Below, piece after piece: positions 7,663-14,195 of a stretch of DNA of 15,920 nt. The translations under genes were made by a program, and so were the position numbers. Every line of letters starts with the position of its first letter. Within the stretch, counting starts at the first letter, position 1. Origin of the DNA: Alphaproteobacteria bacterium UBA6038 (GTDB lineage: Bacteria > Pseudomonadota > Alphaproteobacteria > Micropepsales > Micropepsaceae); assembly GCA_002429315.1 (NCBI GenBank), contig DIZC01000118.1, positions 1-15,920 of the forward strand. Reading direction: 5' to 3'. The notes below the pieces were generated by a model. It saw only the letters and a program-made list of their open reading frames with translations, was not told the DNA's origin and made no database searches.

Positions 7663-7793
7663 GGGGCGAAGTATGGTGCGCGACCCGTAAACTGCGGGTG
7701 AAGCGCCGCGCACTGGCTGAGCGCGCCGGTTTGTGGCGAAGGCTTCGGGCCTGCTATGCCGTGCGCGAGATGGTTGACGAGAGCTTAACGGCC

Positions 7794-8723
7794 ATGGCCG
7801 TCATCCCGTTTGCCGGCAATCCGCTCGATCGCGCGAGCGACAAGCGCGGCGATGCCGAATGGATTGCGGCGCGGCGGCGCGATTCGGAGTCGCTGGTGTG
7901 GCCGCTGTGGCGCTTGCAGCCGCTGCTGCTCGGGCCGGAAGAGCACGACGCGCGATCTGTTGAGCCCGCCTATTTGCGGCCTGGTCTGGCGGAAGAGATC
8001 GCCGGTCCTGACGCGATTTCGATTTTTCTCGGGCTCGATAATGGTCGCGCGCTACTCGCGTTGGATATTTCAGCCGCTCAGGCACCGGCCGACGACGGTC
8101 CGCTGGCCGGACTGGGACACTTCCGCGACGCGCGCACGGCGGCGCAGCTGCTGCCGCTGAAGGATGCGGCCATCATGGGCCAGGCGAAGGCGCTGATCGA
8201 TTGGCACCAACGCCACGGCTTCTGCCCCAATTGCGGTGCCCGCACCACGCCGAGCGACGCCGGTTACCGCCGTCATTGCGGCGCGTGCGGCGCCGATCAT
8301 TTCCCGCGCACCGATCCGGTTGTCATTATGCTCGCGATCGACGGCGACGCGTGCCTCGTGGGGCGCGCTTCGCGCTTTCCCAAGGGCATGTTCTCGGCGC
8401 TGGCCGGATTCATCGAGCCCGGCGAAACCATCGAGGAAGCGGTCGCGCGCGAGCTTTACGAGGAAGCCGGCGTGCGGGTGCGCGATGTTACCTATTTCGC
8501 CACGCAGCCCTGGCCGTTTCCGTCCTCGCTGATGATCGGCTGCTTTGCGCAAGCGGAAAGCCGCGAGATTGCGCTCAACGATCACGAACTGGCGGAAGCC
8601 TTCTGGCTCGAAAAATCCAAGGTGCGCGCGCTGCTCGCCGGCGAACGTGTGGACGGCTTGTGGATTCCGCCGCCCGTCGCCATCGCGCACCATCTGCTGA
8701 AGCGCTTTGCGGAGATGCCGTGA
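7794..8723 (+). CDS. nudC: NADH pyrophosphatase / NAD-RNA decapping Nudix hydrolase
   Basis: NudC cleaves NADH to NMNH and AMP and removes the NAD cap from RNA 5' ends. The product from the ATG at 7794 is 309 residues. A four-cysteine zinc site is present: C144 and C147 (CPNCG) with C162 and C165 (CGACG). The Nudix box follows: G205, E211, R219-E220-L, E223-E224 and G226. Then comes QPWPFP at 238-243, the signature that separates NudC-type enzymes from other Nudix proteins. Other in-frame starts are GTG 7698 and ATG 7770. I prefer 7794 because MAVIPFAGNPLDRAS resembles the family N-terminus and the extra residues look like spacer. The stop overlaps the GTG start of the macro-domain gene by 4 bp, so the two are translationally coupled. 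Confidence 0.93.
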   Translation: MAVIPFAGNPLDRASDKRGDAEWIAARRRDSESLVWPLWRLQPLLLGPEEHDARSVEPAYLRPGLAEEIAGPDAISIFLGLDNGRALLALDISAAQAPADDGPLAGLGHFRDARTAAQLLPLKDAAIMGQAKALIDWHQRHGFCPNCGARTTPSDAGYRRHCGACGADHFPRTDPVVIMLAIDGDACLVGRASRFPKGMFSALAGFIEPGETIEEAVARELYEEAGVRVRDVTYFATQPWPFPSSLMIGCFAQAESREIALNDHELAEAFWLEKSKVRALLAGERVDGLWIPPPVAIAHHLLKRFAEMP

Positions 8724-9232
8724 AGGATCGTCTCAAGTCCATTCAGGCCGACATCACCACACTGAAAGTGGATGCGATCGTGAACGCGGCGAACGCGCCG
8801 CTGCGGCCGGGCGGCGGGGTGGATGGCGCGATCCGCCGTGCCGGCGGCCCGGAGCTGAACGCCGAACTCGCGCGCATCGGATACTGCGCGCCGGGTTCGG
8901 CGGTGCTCACGCCCGGCTATCGTTTGCCCGCCCGGTTTGTCATCCACACCGTTGCGCCGATCTGGCGCGGCGGCGACAAAGAAGAAGAGCGCCTGCTCGC
9001 GTCGTGTTATTCGAGTGCACTGAACCTGGCGGACCAGAACGACGTCGTCTCCGTCGCCTTTCCGGCGATCGGCACCGGCGCCTATGGCTGGCCTCCCAAA
9101 CGCGCCTCCGAACTTGCGTTTCAAATAGTGACGAAACACCTCGCCCGCGGCGGGAAGCAGCACGTCATCTTCTGCTGCTTCAGCGCGGAAGATCAGCAGC
9201 GGTATGCGGGACTAATCGAGACCTTCGCATAA
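8720..9232 (+). CDS. Macro-domain protein, likely O-acetyl-ADP-ribose deacetylase
   Basis: Macro domains bind ADP-ribose. This subclass hydrolyses O-acetyl-ADP-ribose and can remove mono-ADP-ribose from acidic side chains. The 170-residue protein is a single macro domain that starts at a GTG overlapping the nudC stop (GTGA). It shows VDAIVNAAN with N22 and N25, the GGGVDGAIRRAGG loop with D35, and AIGTGAYGWP at 116-125. N25 and D35 fall at the same numbers as the catalytic pair reported for E. coli YmdB. The start is fixed by the family N-terminus (IQADITTLKVDAIVNAAN). Pairing with nudC places it in NAD/ADP-ribose turnover. The gene ends 24 bp before a convergent minus-strand gene, and I see no clear terminator in between. 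Confidence 0.92.
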   Translation: MKDRLKSIQADITTLKVDAIVNAANAPLRPGGGVDGAIRRAGGPELNAELARIGYCAPGSAVLTPGYRLPARFVIHTVAPIWRGGDKEEERLLASCYSSALNLADQNDVVSVAFPAIGTGAYGWPPKRASELAFQIVTKHLARGGKQHVIFCCFSAEDQQRYAGLIETFA

Positions 9233-9256
9233 TTCATATTGAGCCAACTTACGTGC

Positions 9257-9553
9257 TCAGCCAGCGCGGGATGCTTGCTCTACGAGCGCGACAAACAATC
9301 CTGCAATTGCCGAGAACGCAGAAACAAACATCGCGGCACGCACCATTCTCCTTACGACCAGCGAAGCAGCTAATACCGTCGCAATGATACCCATGAAAGG
9401 TATTGCTACGAAGATACGAGTATCAAATGCACTTCCCATTTCGTGAAGGTCCCTCGCGATGCGCAGATTCCCTAGAAAGAGGAGGGCCCAGACAACCGCG
9501 CTAATTGCTACGAGCAGCCATGCGGCAAGTCGCATGTAGGTTCCAGCGAGCAT
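9257..9553 (-). CDS. Small three-helix membrane protein, unknown function
   Basis: I do not recognise this 98-residue protein. It has three predicted membrane helices at about residues 9-28, 47-67 and 71-92, with a polar stretch (RIARDLHEMGSAFDTR) after the first and a basic RRMVR between the last two. The ATG at 9553 overlaps the pheA stop by one base (TGATG), a classic coupling arrangement; an ATG at 9535 is the alternative. Base composition differs from its neighbours: by hand count 9241-9540 is 161/300 GC (about 54%), against 63-70% in two 60-bp samples of pheA. That suggests a recent arrival or relaxed constraint. The helices with loops of opposite charge argue for a real gene rather than a chance frame. 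Confidence 0.6.
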   Translation of the reverse strand: MLAGTYMRLAAWLLVAISAVVWALLFLGNLRIARDLHEMGSAFDTRIFVAIPFMGIIATVLAASLVVRRMVRAAMFVSAFSAIAGLFVALVEQASRAG

Positions 9554-10422
9554 CAGATCGCCGGCATGTGTTGGCGGAAGGGGTGGGCGGGATAGACGCC
9601 CAGCACGGTCATGCTGGCGGAAAAGAATTTCAGTTCCTCGAGCGCAAGCCGCACGCCGCGTTCGTCCGGGTGCCCTTCGATATCGGCATAGAATTGCGTC
9701 GCATTGAAGGAGCCGCCGAGCTGGTAGCTCTCCAGCTTCGTCATGTTCACGCCGTTGGTGGCGAAGCCGCCCATCGCCTTGTAGAGCGCGGCCGGGACGT
9801 TGCGCACGCGGAAGATGAAGGTGGTGATCACCGGCCCGGCATCGGCCGGCGCATCGTCGGGCTCCGGCGCCATGATGAGGAAGCGCGTCATGTTGTGCGG
9901 CTCGTCTTCGACATCGGGCTTCAGGACAACGAGGCCATAGATTTCCGCCGCCAGAGACGACGCAATGGCGCCGGCGCTTGCGTCCTTCAGTTCGGCGATG
10001 TGGCGCGCCGAACCTGCCGTGTCGTGCCACACCTGCGGATGCAGATTGAGCTCGCGGATCACCTTGCGGCACTGGCCGAGCGCCGGTCCCTGACTGAAAA
10101 CCGTCTTTAGTTCCGCCAGCGTTGCGCCTTTGACCCCCAGCAGCTGGTGGCGCACGCGATGAAAATGCTCGCCAACGATGTAAAGCCCCGCCTGTGGCAG
10201 CAGATGATGGATGTCCGCGATGCGGCCGTGCAGCGAATTCTCCACCGGAATGATGCAGAGATCGGCCGTGCGCTCGCGCACCGCGGCGATGGCATCCTCG
10301 AAGCTGGGCGAGGGAATCGCCATCGCATGCGGCAGCGCCTCGCGGGCGGCGAGGTTGGCATAGGCGCCCGCCTCGCCCTGAAACGCCACCTTCTTTGCGC
10401 GCGCGATCAACGTGTCGCTCAT
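9553..10422 (-). CDS. pheA: Prephenate dehydratase
   Basis: PheA decarboxylates and dehydrates prephenate to phenylpyruvate, the committed step to phenylalanine. The 289-residue enzyme is the monofunctional form without a chorismate mutase domain. The catalytic domain (about 11-185) shows AFQGEAGAY, PVENSLHGRI (59-68), HDTAGSA (133-139) and the catalytic TRF triplet at 179-181 (NMTRFLIM). A C-terminal ACT domain (about 198-280) carries the allosteric site. The usual ESRP motif reads ESYQ here, and the GALV region reads PAALYKA, a variation I recall as common in alphaproteobacterial PheA. A good ribosome-binding site (AGAGGG, 8 nt upstream) fixes the start. The tRNA-Arg gene lies upstream on the same strand. 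Confidence 0.96.
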   Translation of the reverse strand: MSDTLIARAKKVAFQGEAGAYANLAAREALPHAMAIPSPSFEDAIAAVRERTADLCIIPVENSLHGRIADIHHLLPQAGLYIVGEHFHRVRHQLLGVKGATLAELKTVFSQGPALGQCRKVIRELNLHPQVWHDTAGSARHIAELKDASAGAIASSLAAEIYGLVVLKPDVEDEPHNMTRFLIMAPEPDDAPADAGPVITTFIFRVRNVPAALYKAMGGFATNGVNMTKLESYQLGGSFNATQFYADIEGHPDERGVRLALEELKFFSASMTVLGVYPAHPFRQHMPAI

Positions 10423-10561
10423 TCGCGATTCCCTCTCGCGGCTCCCATCGTCTATTCCTGCGCGGCGACCCGGCAGCTACAGGTCTCGAAAGCGCAGTCT
10501 CGCCGGCGTCAGGCAGCGCCAAGCGCGACTCCGCCTCGTTTTCTCACGCAGGCAAAATGAA

Positions 10562-10638
10562 TGGCGCACCCGGAAGGATTCGAACCTCCGACCCCCAGAT
10601 TCGTAGTCTGGTGCTCTATCCAGCTGAGCTACGGGTGC
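10562..10638 (-). tRNA. tRNA-Arg (anticodon ACG)
   Basis: The minus strand folds as a full 77-nt tRNA with the CCA end encoded. The acceptor stem is GCACCCG/CGGGTGC. The anticodon loop is CTACGAA, closed by CCAGA/TCTGG, giving anticodon ACG (plus-strand bases 10602-10604). The T-arm GGAGG-TTCGAAT-CCTTC contains one G-U pair. ACG must be edited to ICG by TadA to read CGU, CGC and CGA codons. Confidence 0.97.
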
Positions 10639-10649
10639 GCGGGGCGCAG

Positions 10650-10679
10650 AACCTAGGGACGGTAACCCCCCGTTGGCAA
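10650..10679 (-). promoter_or_regulatory. Candidate promoter of tRNA-Arg
   Basis: Reading the minus strand, TTGCCA (10674-10679) and TAGGTT (10650-10655) are separated by 18 bp and resemble -35 and -10 boxes. The -10 box ends 11 bp before the mature tRNA 5' end, as expected for a tRNA promoter. The match is partial. Confidence 0.4.
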
Positions 10680-10862
10680 GGCTGCTTTACGCTTGTCTGA
10701 GGCCCCCTCGCTGCGCCACCGCTGCCCGCAAGTGCCTGTTCCTTCGCCCTTGTTCGGCTGCAACAGCATGGTTAAGAGTGGCGCGTCGCTGTGTCGGGCG
10801 ATTCTGGGCCGCTTGCGCGGAAATTAAGGTTTGGCGACAGGGGCGCGCGGGCGAGCGCATGG

Positions 10863-10876
10863 GGCGGAAGTCCGCC
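10863..10876 (+). promoter_or_regulatory. Tight hairpin before the lipoprotein ribosome-binding site
   Basis: GGCGG at 10863-10867 pairs with CCGCC at 10872-10876 over a 4-nt loop. It ends 4 nt before the GGAG (10881-10884) that precedes the ATG at 10894. It may influence ribosome access. Nothing else with clear function is seen in 10680-10862. Confidence 0.3.
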
Positions 10877-10893
10877 AAACGGAGTAGCGGCAG

Positions 10894-12168
10894 ATGCGGG
10901 CAATTTTCTTGGCGATGGCTCTTGGCGCCGGGGCGGCGCTCTCCGGTTGCGCCAGCGTCGACGAGGCCCTGTTCGGCAATCCCGGACCGGCTGAACCGGC
11001 CGCAACGGCCGAGGCCGGCGCGCCGGAGGCCGGAACCGTGCCGGCACCCGCAGGCGAAAATGCCCCCGCTCCGACAAGCGAAGCCGTAGCTCCCCCCGCG
11101 GGCGAGGGCGTGGCAGCACCGCCGGCGGAAGCAGCTCCCGCTCAGGGAGAAATGGCCGGAACATTGCCCTCCGCCGCCCCTGCTCCTCCGGCGACCGGCG
11201 TGCCTGCCGCCGCGGCTCCGGGTGCCGCGACTGCGAACGTGAATGCCGTCGCCATCGCACCCGGCGCGGATACCGGAACCACCGTCAACCACACCATTGC
11301 CGGCATCCGGTCTGAACTGCAGGGTGTCGAGAACGGAATGACGGCGAACGGTCAGCAGCTCGCGACGCTGCGCAACTCCAGCAGCCAGCAGCTTGCCGCC
11401 TATCACCAGGGACAGGCAGCCATCTCGGCGCATCTTCAGATCGGCACCACGCGCGGCAACCCCGAACTGGTGGCGCAGTGGAACACCGCGCAGTCTGCGC
11501 TCGATCAGCTCACGTCGAACATCAACGCGCTGAACAGCCTCGCTTCGCAAGTGAGCGGAGAGGCCTCGCGCACGCGCGCGCTGTTGGGGCAGATACAGGC
11601 AACGTTCGACGTTCCGGGCGCCGTGGATGAGGATCACCGGCAGCTGACTGTGCTGGAGGACGAGGCCAATCAGACGCTGGTGTTGCTCGACCGGCTCGGG
11701 CGGGACGCGGCGGCGGACCTGCGGCGCGAGACGGTGTCGCTGACCAATGAGCGAGCCAGCCTTGCCCAGCTTGCCACCGCCATCAAGAACGGCGACCTCT
11801 ACGGCGGCGCATCCCGCGGCCGGGCCGTAGCGGCCTCCGCTGCGGTGACGACGACGGCGGGCACCGGCGGGGCGCCGCTCGTTACTATCCGGTTCAACCG
11901 GGCGAACGTGGCATACCAGAAGACGCTGTACGAGGCGCTGACTCAGGCGCTGCAAAGCCAGCCGAGCGCGTCCTTCAATGTGATCGGTGTCTCGCCGACA
12001 CGCGCGACAGCAGCCGCGGTGCAAACCGCGCAGGCCACTGCCCGGCGTCACGCGCAAGCTGTGATGCGGACGATGACCGAAATGGGCGTTCCCGCCGCAC
12101 GGATGGATATCTCTGCCGCGACCGATCCTTCCGCGACGGCGAGCGAAGTCCGCGTGTTCGTGCGCTAG
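10894..12168 (+). CDS. Lipoprotein with degenerate OmpA-like C-terminal domain
   Basis: This 424-residue protein starts with a lipoprotein signal: a hydrophobic stretch and the lipobox LSGC, with C19 as the lipidation site. Residues 20-125 are an Ala/Pro/Glu-rich flexible linker. Residues 130-300 are helical and Gln/Asn/Leu-rich (for example NHTIAGIRSELQGVENGMT and EDHRQLTVLEDEANQTLVLL), probably coiled coil. Residues 329-424 look like an eroded OmpA-like peptidoglycan-binding domain: VTIRFNRANVAY, then ARRHAQAVMRTMTEMGVPAARM, then a final EVRVFV strand. The usual HTD motif reads GVSP and the closing NRRVEI reads SEVRVFV, so classical peptidoglycan binding is doubtful. I believe related proteins occur in other alphaproteobacteria, but I could not check this. 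A GGAG 9 nt upstream supports the start. It is a single-gene unit and ends 3 bp from a convergent gene. Confidence 0.8.
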   Translation: MRAIFLAMALGAGAALSGCASVDEALFGNPGPAEPAATAEAGAPEAGTVPAPAGENAPAPTSEAVAPPAGEGVAAPPAEAAPAQGEMAGTLPSAAPAPPATGVPAAAAPGAATANVNAVAIAPGADTGTTVNHTIAGIRSELQGVENGMTANGQQLATLRNSSSQQLAAYHQGQAAISAHLQIGTTRGNPELVAQWNTAQSALDQLTSNINALNSLASQVSGEASRTRALLGQIQATFDVPGAVDEDHRQLTVLEDEANQTLVLLDRLGRDAAADLRRETVSLTNERASLAQLATAIKNGDLYGGASRGRAVAASAAVTTTAGTGGAPLVTIRFNRANVAYQKTLYEALTQALQSQPSASFNVIGVSPTRATAAAVQTAQATARRHAQAVMRTMTEMGVPAARMDISAATDPSATASEVRVFVR

Positions 12169-12171
12169 TCT

Positions 12172-13059
12172 TCAGTCCACGCCGTATTTGCGGAACCAGG
12201 CGAGAAGTTCGCGCCAGCCCTGCTTCGCGTCCTTTTCGTTGTAGGATGAGCGGTAGTCGGCGAAGAAGCCGTGTCCGGCATCCATGAATACTTCCAGCCG
12301 GCAATTGCGCTTGCCGGCCTGCGCCAGCGCCGCCCGCATCGCCTCGACGTCGGACACCGGAATGCCCTTGTCCTGCCCGCCGTAGAACCCGAGCACCGGC
12401 GCGTGCAACTCGCTGACGAGATCGAGCGGGTATTTTTGCCGTAGCGGATTGGGCGGCACCGGTCCGCGCAGCTGTCCATACCATGCGACAGCCGCCTTCA
12501 GGTTCGGGTTGTGAGCGGCATAGAGCCAGACGATGCGCCCGCCCCAGCAGAAGCCGGTGATGCCGAGGCGTTTTGCATCGGCGCCGTCGCCGCTTGCAAA
12601 CTTCACACTGGCGTCCAGATCGGACATCACCTCGCTGTCAGGCACCTTGGAGACGATGTTCGTGAACAGCTGCTGCACCGAATTCAAGTCGTACTTGCCG
12701 GGATCGCCGTAGCGCGCGTAGAGCGACGGCGCGATGGCGTAGTGGCCGAGCTTGGCAAACCGGCGGCAGATGTCGCGGATGTGCTCGTGTATCCCGAATA
12801 CTTCCTGCACAACCAGCACCAGCGGCAGGTTCACCTTTCCGTGCGGCTTGGCGCGATAGGTGGGAATTTGGCCGTCGGAGACCGGCACCTTCACTTCTCC
12901 GGCGTCCAGCCCGTTGCTGTCGGTGACGATCGTCGCGGCGTTCAGCGCGCCGGTGCAGAGCGTGAAACCCGCCACCAGCGAAGTCCCCGCAAAACCGCGG
13001 CGCGAGAATTGGGTGCTGCGCGCGAACGCGCTGGTCCAGTCCTGGTCGTGCTTGTCCAC
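12172..13059 (-). CDS. Tat-exported dienelactone hydrolase family protein
   Basis: Dienelactone hydrolases are alpha/beta hydrolases with a Cys-Asp-His triad that open lactones and related esters. I place the start at the GTG at 13059 because GGAGG (plus-strand 13065-13069) sits 5 nt upstream. The ATG at 13128 would add 23 residues encoded by a short tandem repeat. The 295-residue product begins with a twin-arginine signal: SRRGFA with R20 and R21, a hydrophobic core, then LNAA. The triad is visible as C171 in GFCWGGR, D230 in GGQDKG and H263 in AGHGFF, and the assisting E86 is in QEVFGIHEH. The natural substrate is unknown; family members range from chlorocatechol lactones to general esters. 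The gene lies downstream of the S58 peptidase on the same strand. Confidence 0.88.
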   Translation of the reverse strand: MDKHDQDWTSAFARSTQFSRRGFAGTSLVAGFTLCTGALNAATIVTDSNGLDAGEVKVPVSDGQIPTYRAKPHGKVNLPLVLVVQEVFGIHEHIRDICRRFAKLGHYAIAPSLYARYGDPGKYDLNSVQQLFTNIVSKVPDSEVMSDLDASVKFASGDGADAKRLGITGFCWGGRIVWLYAAHNPNLKAAVAWYGQLRGPVPPNPLRQKYPLDLVSELHAPVLGFYGGQDKGIPVSDVEAMRAALAQAGKRNCRLEVFMDAGHGFFADYRSSYNEKDAKQGWRELLAWFRKYGVD

Positions 13060-13089
13060 AAGGTCCTCCAGCAAAGGCAGATAGCGGGT

Positions 13090-13143
13090 GGCGAATAGCG
13101 AATGGCGAATGGCGAAACAGTGGACCACTCCCTATTCCCTATT
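13090..13143. repeat. Short tandem/inverted repeat with 7-bp period
   Basis: Four near-identical 7-bp units, GGCGAAT / AGCGAAT / GGCGAAT / GGCGAAA, run from 13090 to 13117. Two CCCTATT units follow at 13130-13143 and run into CGC. Read on the minus strand this second block is GCGAATAGGGAATAGGG, so the two blocks are imperfect inverted copies. The right block provides the last residues (FANRE) and the stop codon of the S58 peptidase. Similar GCGAAT-type runs are common between genes in some alphaproteobacteria; that is recalled, not checked. Confidence 0.65.
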
Positions 13144-14151
13144 CGCAAACACATCACGATAGCTCTTCAATTCCCCGATGGATTCCGCTTCATACACGCC
13201 GCGCGCAATGGAGCGGGCGAGACAATCGGCGGCAATCGCCGCCAGCCGCATGATTTCCTGCTGCCGCATCGTCCCGATTTGGCGCTTCGCGGTTGAAACC
13301 GCAAACACCAGGTCGCCGTCGAACGGCGTGTGCACCGGACGGAGCGCCCGGGCAAATCCGTCCTGTGCCATGATCGCGAAGCGCTTCAATTCGATGCGCG
13401 TCAGCGCGGCATCGGTCGCAACAATAGCGAGCGTGGTGTTCTCGAGCGGCCGTGCGCCTTTCATGTCGGGCGGCAGATCGAGATCGAGTTGCGGCAGCGG
13501 CGCGCGCAAGCGGCGACCGCCGAACTCACCGTTCTGCTCGAACGGAAAGGCCCAGAACACCTCCGTGCCGGGGATGAGCGGCGAGCCCAGACTGTTAACC
13601 GCCGCAAGCGCGCCGATGGTGAAGCCATCGTCTGTCACCGCCGATGCGCTGCCGAGCCCGCCCTTGTACGCGCCGGCCGTTGCCCCCAATCCGACGCCAG
13701 CATTGCCCAGTGCGAAATCGAGGGAGGCGTTCTCCGCCGCATCGAGCCCGAGTGCGCGGTACGGCGGCACGTCTCCCCAATCCTTTTCACCGCCGTTGGC
13801 CAAGTCGAACAGAATGGCGCCCGAGACGATCGGGACGCGGGGCGCGCCGGGACGAATCTCAAAGCCCCGTCCTCGCGCCTTCAGCCATGCCTGCACGCCG
13901 GAGGGCGCGTCGTTGCCGAAGGTTGAGCCGCCGGAGAGCGTAATCGCATCGATTCCGTCCACCAGCGAGACCGGATCGAGCCCTTCCACATCGCGCGTGC
14001 CGGGCGCGCCGCCGCGCACGTCGGCCACCGCGGGCGAGGCGGCGTCGGCTAGCAGCACCGTCACGCCGGTGCGAGCGCGCGCGTCTACGGCGTTGCCGAT
14101 CTTCAACCCCGCCACGTCGGTGATGAGATTGCGTGCGCCCGCCCTGACCAT
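13132..14151 (-). CDS. P1/S58-family self-cleaving peptidase (DmpA / NylC-like)
   Basis: This family includes D-aminopeptidase DmpA, beta-peptidyl aminopeptidases and the nylon-oligomer hydrolase NylC. They hydrolyse amide bonds at unusual N-termini after cutting themselves into two chains. The 339-residue precursor shows LITDVAGLKIGNA at the N-terminus, TLSGGSTFGNDAPSGVQAWL near 71-90, the GAILFDLANGG segment (111-121), AVNSLGS (184-190) and ENTTLAIVATDAALTR (237-252). Self-cleavage is expected between N238 and T239, leaving T239 as the nucleophile. That Asn-Thr junction is like NylC, whereas DmpA uses Gly-Ser. No signal peptide is visible, so it should be cytoplasmic. The last five codons and the stop lie within the 7-bp-period repeat. 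It is divergent from the gamma-glutamyltransferase gene with only 44 bp between starts. Confidence 0.93.
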   Translation of the reverse strand: MVRAGARNLITDVAGLKIGNAVDARARTGVTVLLADAASPAVADVRGGAPGTRDVEGLDPVSLVDGIDAITLSGGSTFGNDAPSGVQAWLKARGRGFEIRPGAPRVPIVSGAILFDLANGGEKDWGDVPPYRALGLDAAENASLDFALGNAGVGLGATAGAYKGGLGSASAVTDDGFTIGALAAVNSLGSPLIPGTEVFWAFPFEQNGEFGGRRLRAPLPQLDLDLPPDMKGARPLENTTLAIVATDAALTRIELKRFAIMAQDGFARALRPVHTPFDGDLVFAVSTAKRQIGTMRQQEIMRLAAIAADCLARSIARGVYEAESIGELKSYRDVFANRE

Positions 14152-14195
14152 GCTATGACGGTAGCCAAGGCACGCCGCGGCGGAAAGAGACCGGG

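Noticed and set aside
7774..7779. TTGACG resembling a -35 box near the nudC start
   Set aside because: No matching -10 box lies 16-19 bp away on the plus strand, and the position would put transcription start inside nudC.
8201..9232. Long frame suggesting an N-terminal fusion to the macro domain
   Set aside because: The extra residues are out-of-frame translation of nudC. The family N-terminus and the GTG overlapping the nudC stop place the start at 8720.
9257..10522. Long minus frame joining a 300-residue segment to the small membrane protein
   Set aside because: The upstream part is pheA read out of frame. Only the last 98 residues look like a protein.
10562..10638. tRNA-Arg as an attachment site for an integrated element
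   Set aside because: No integrase gene, direct repeat of the tRNA 3' end or phage-like gene lies nearby.
10687..12057. 456-codon minus-strand open frame antisense to the lipoprotein gene
   Set aside because: It is a low-complexity Arg/Gly-rich product with no motif, whereas the plus frame has a lipobox, ribosome-binding site and ordered domains.
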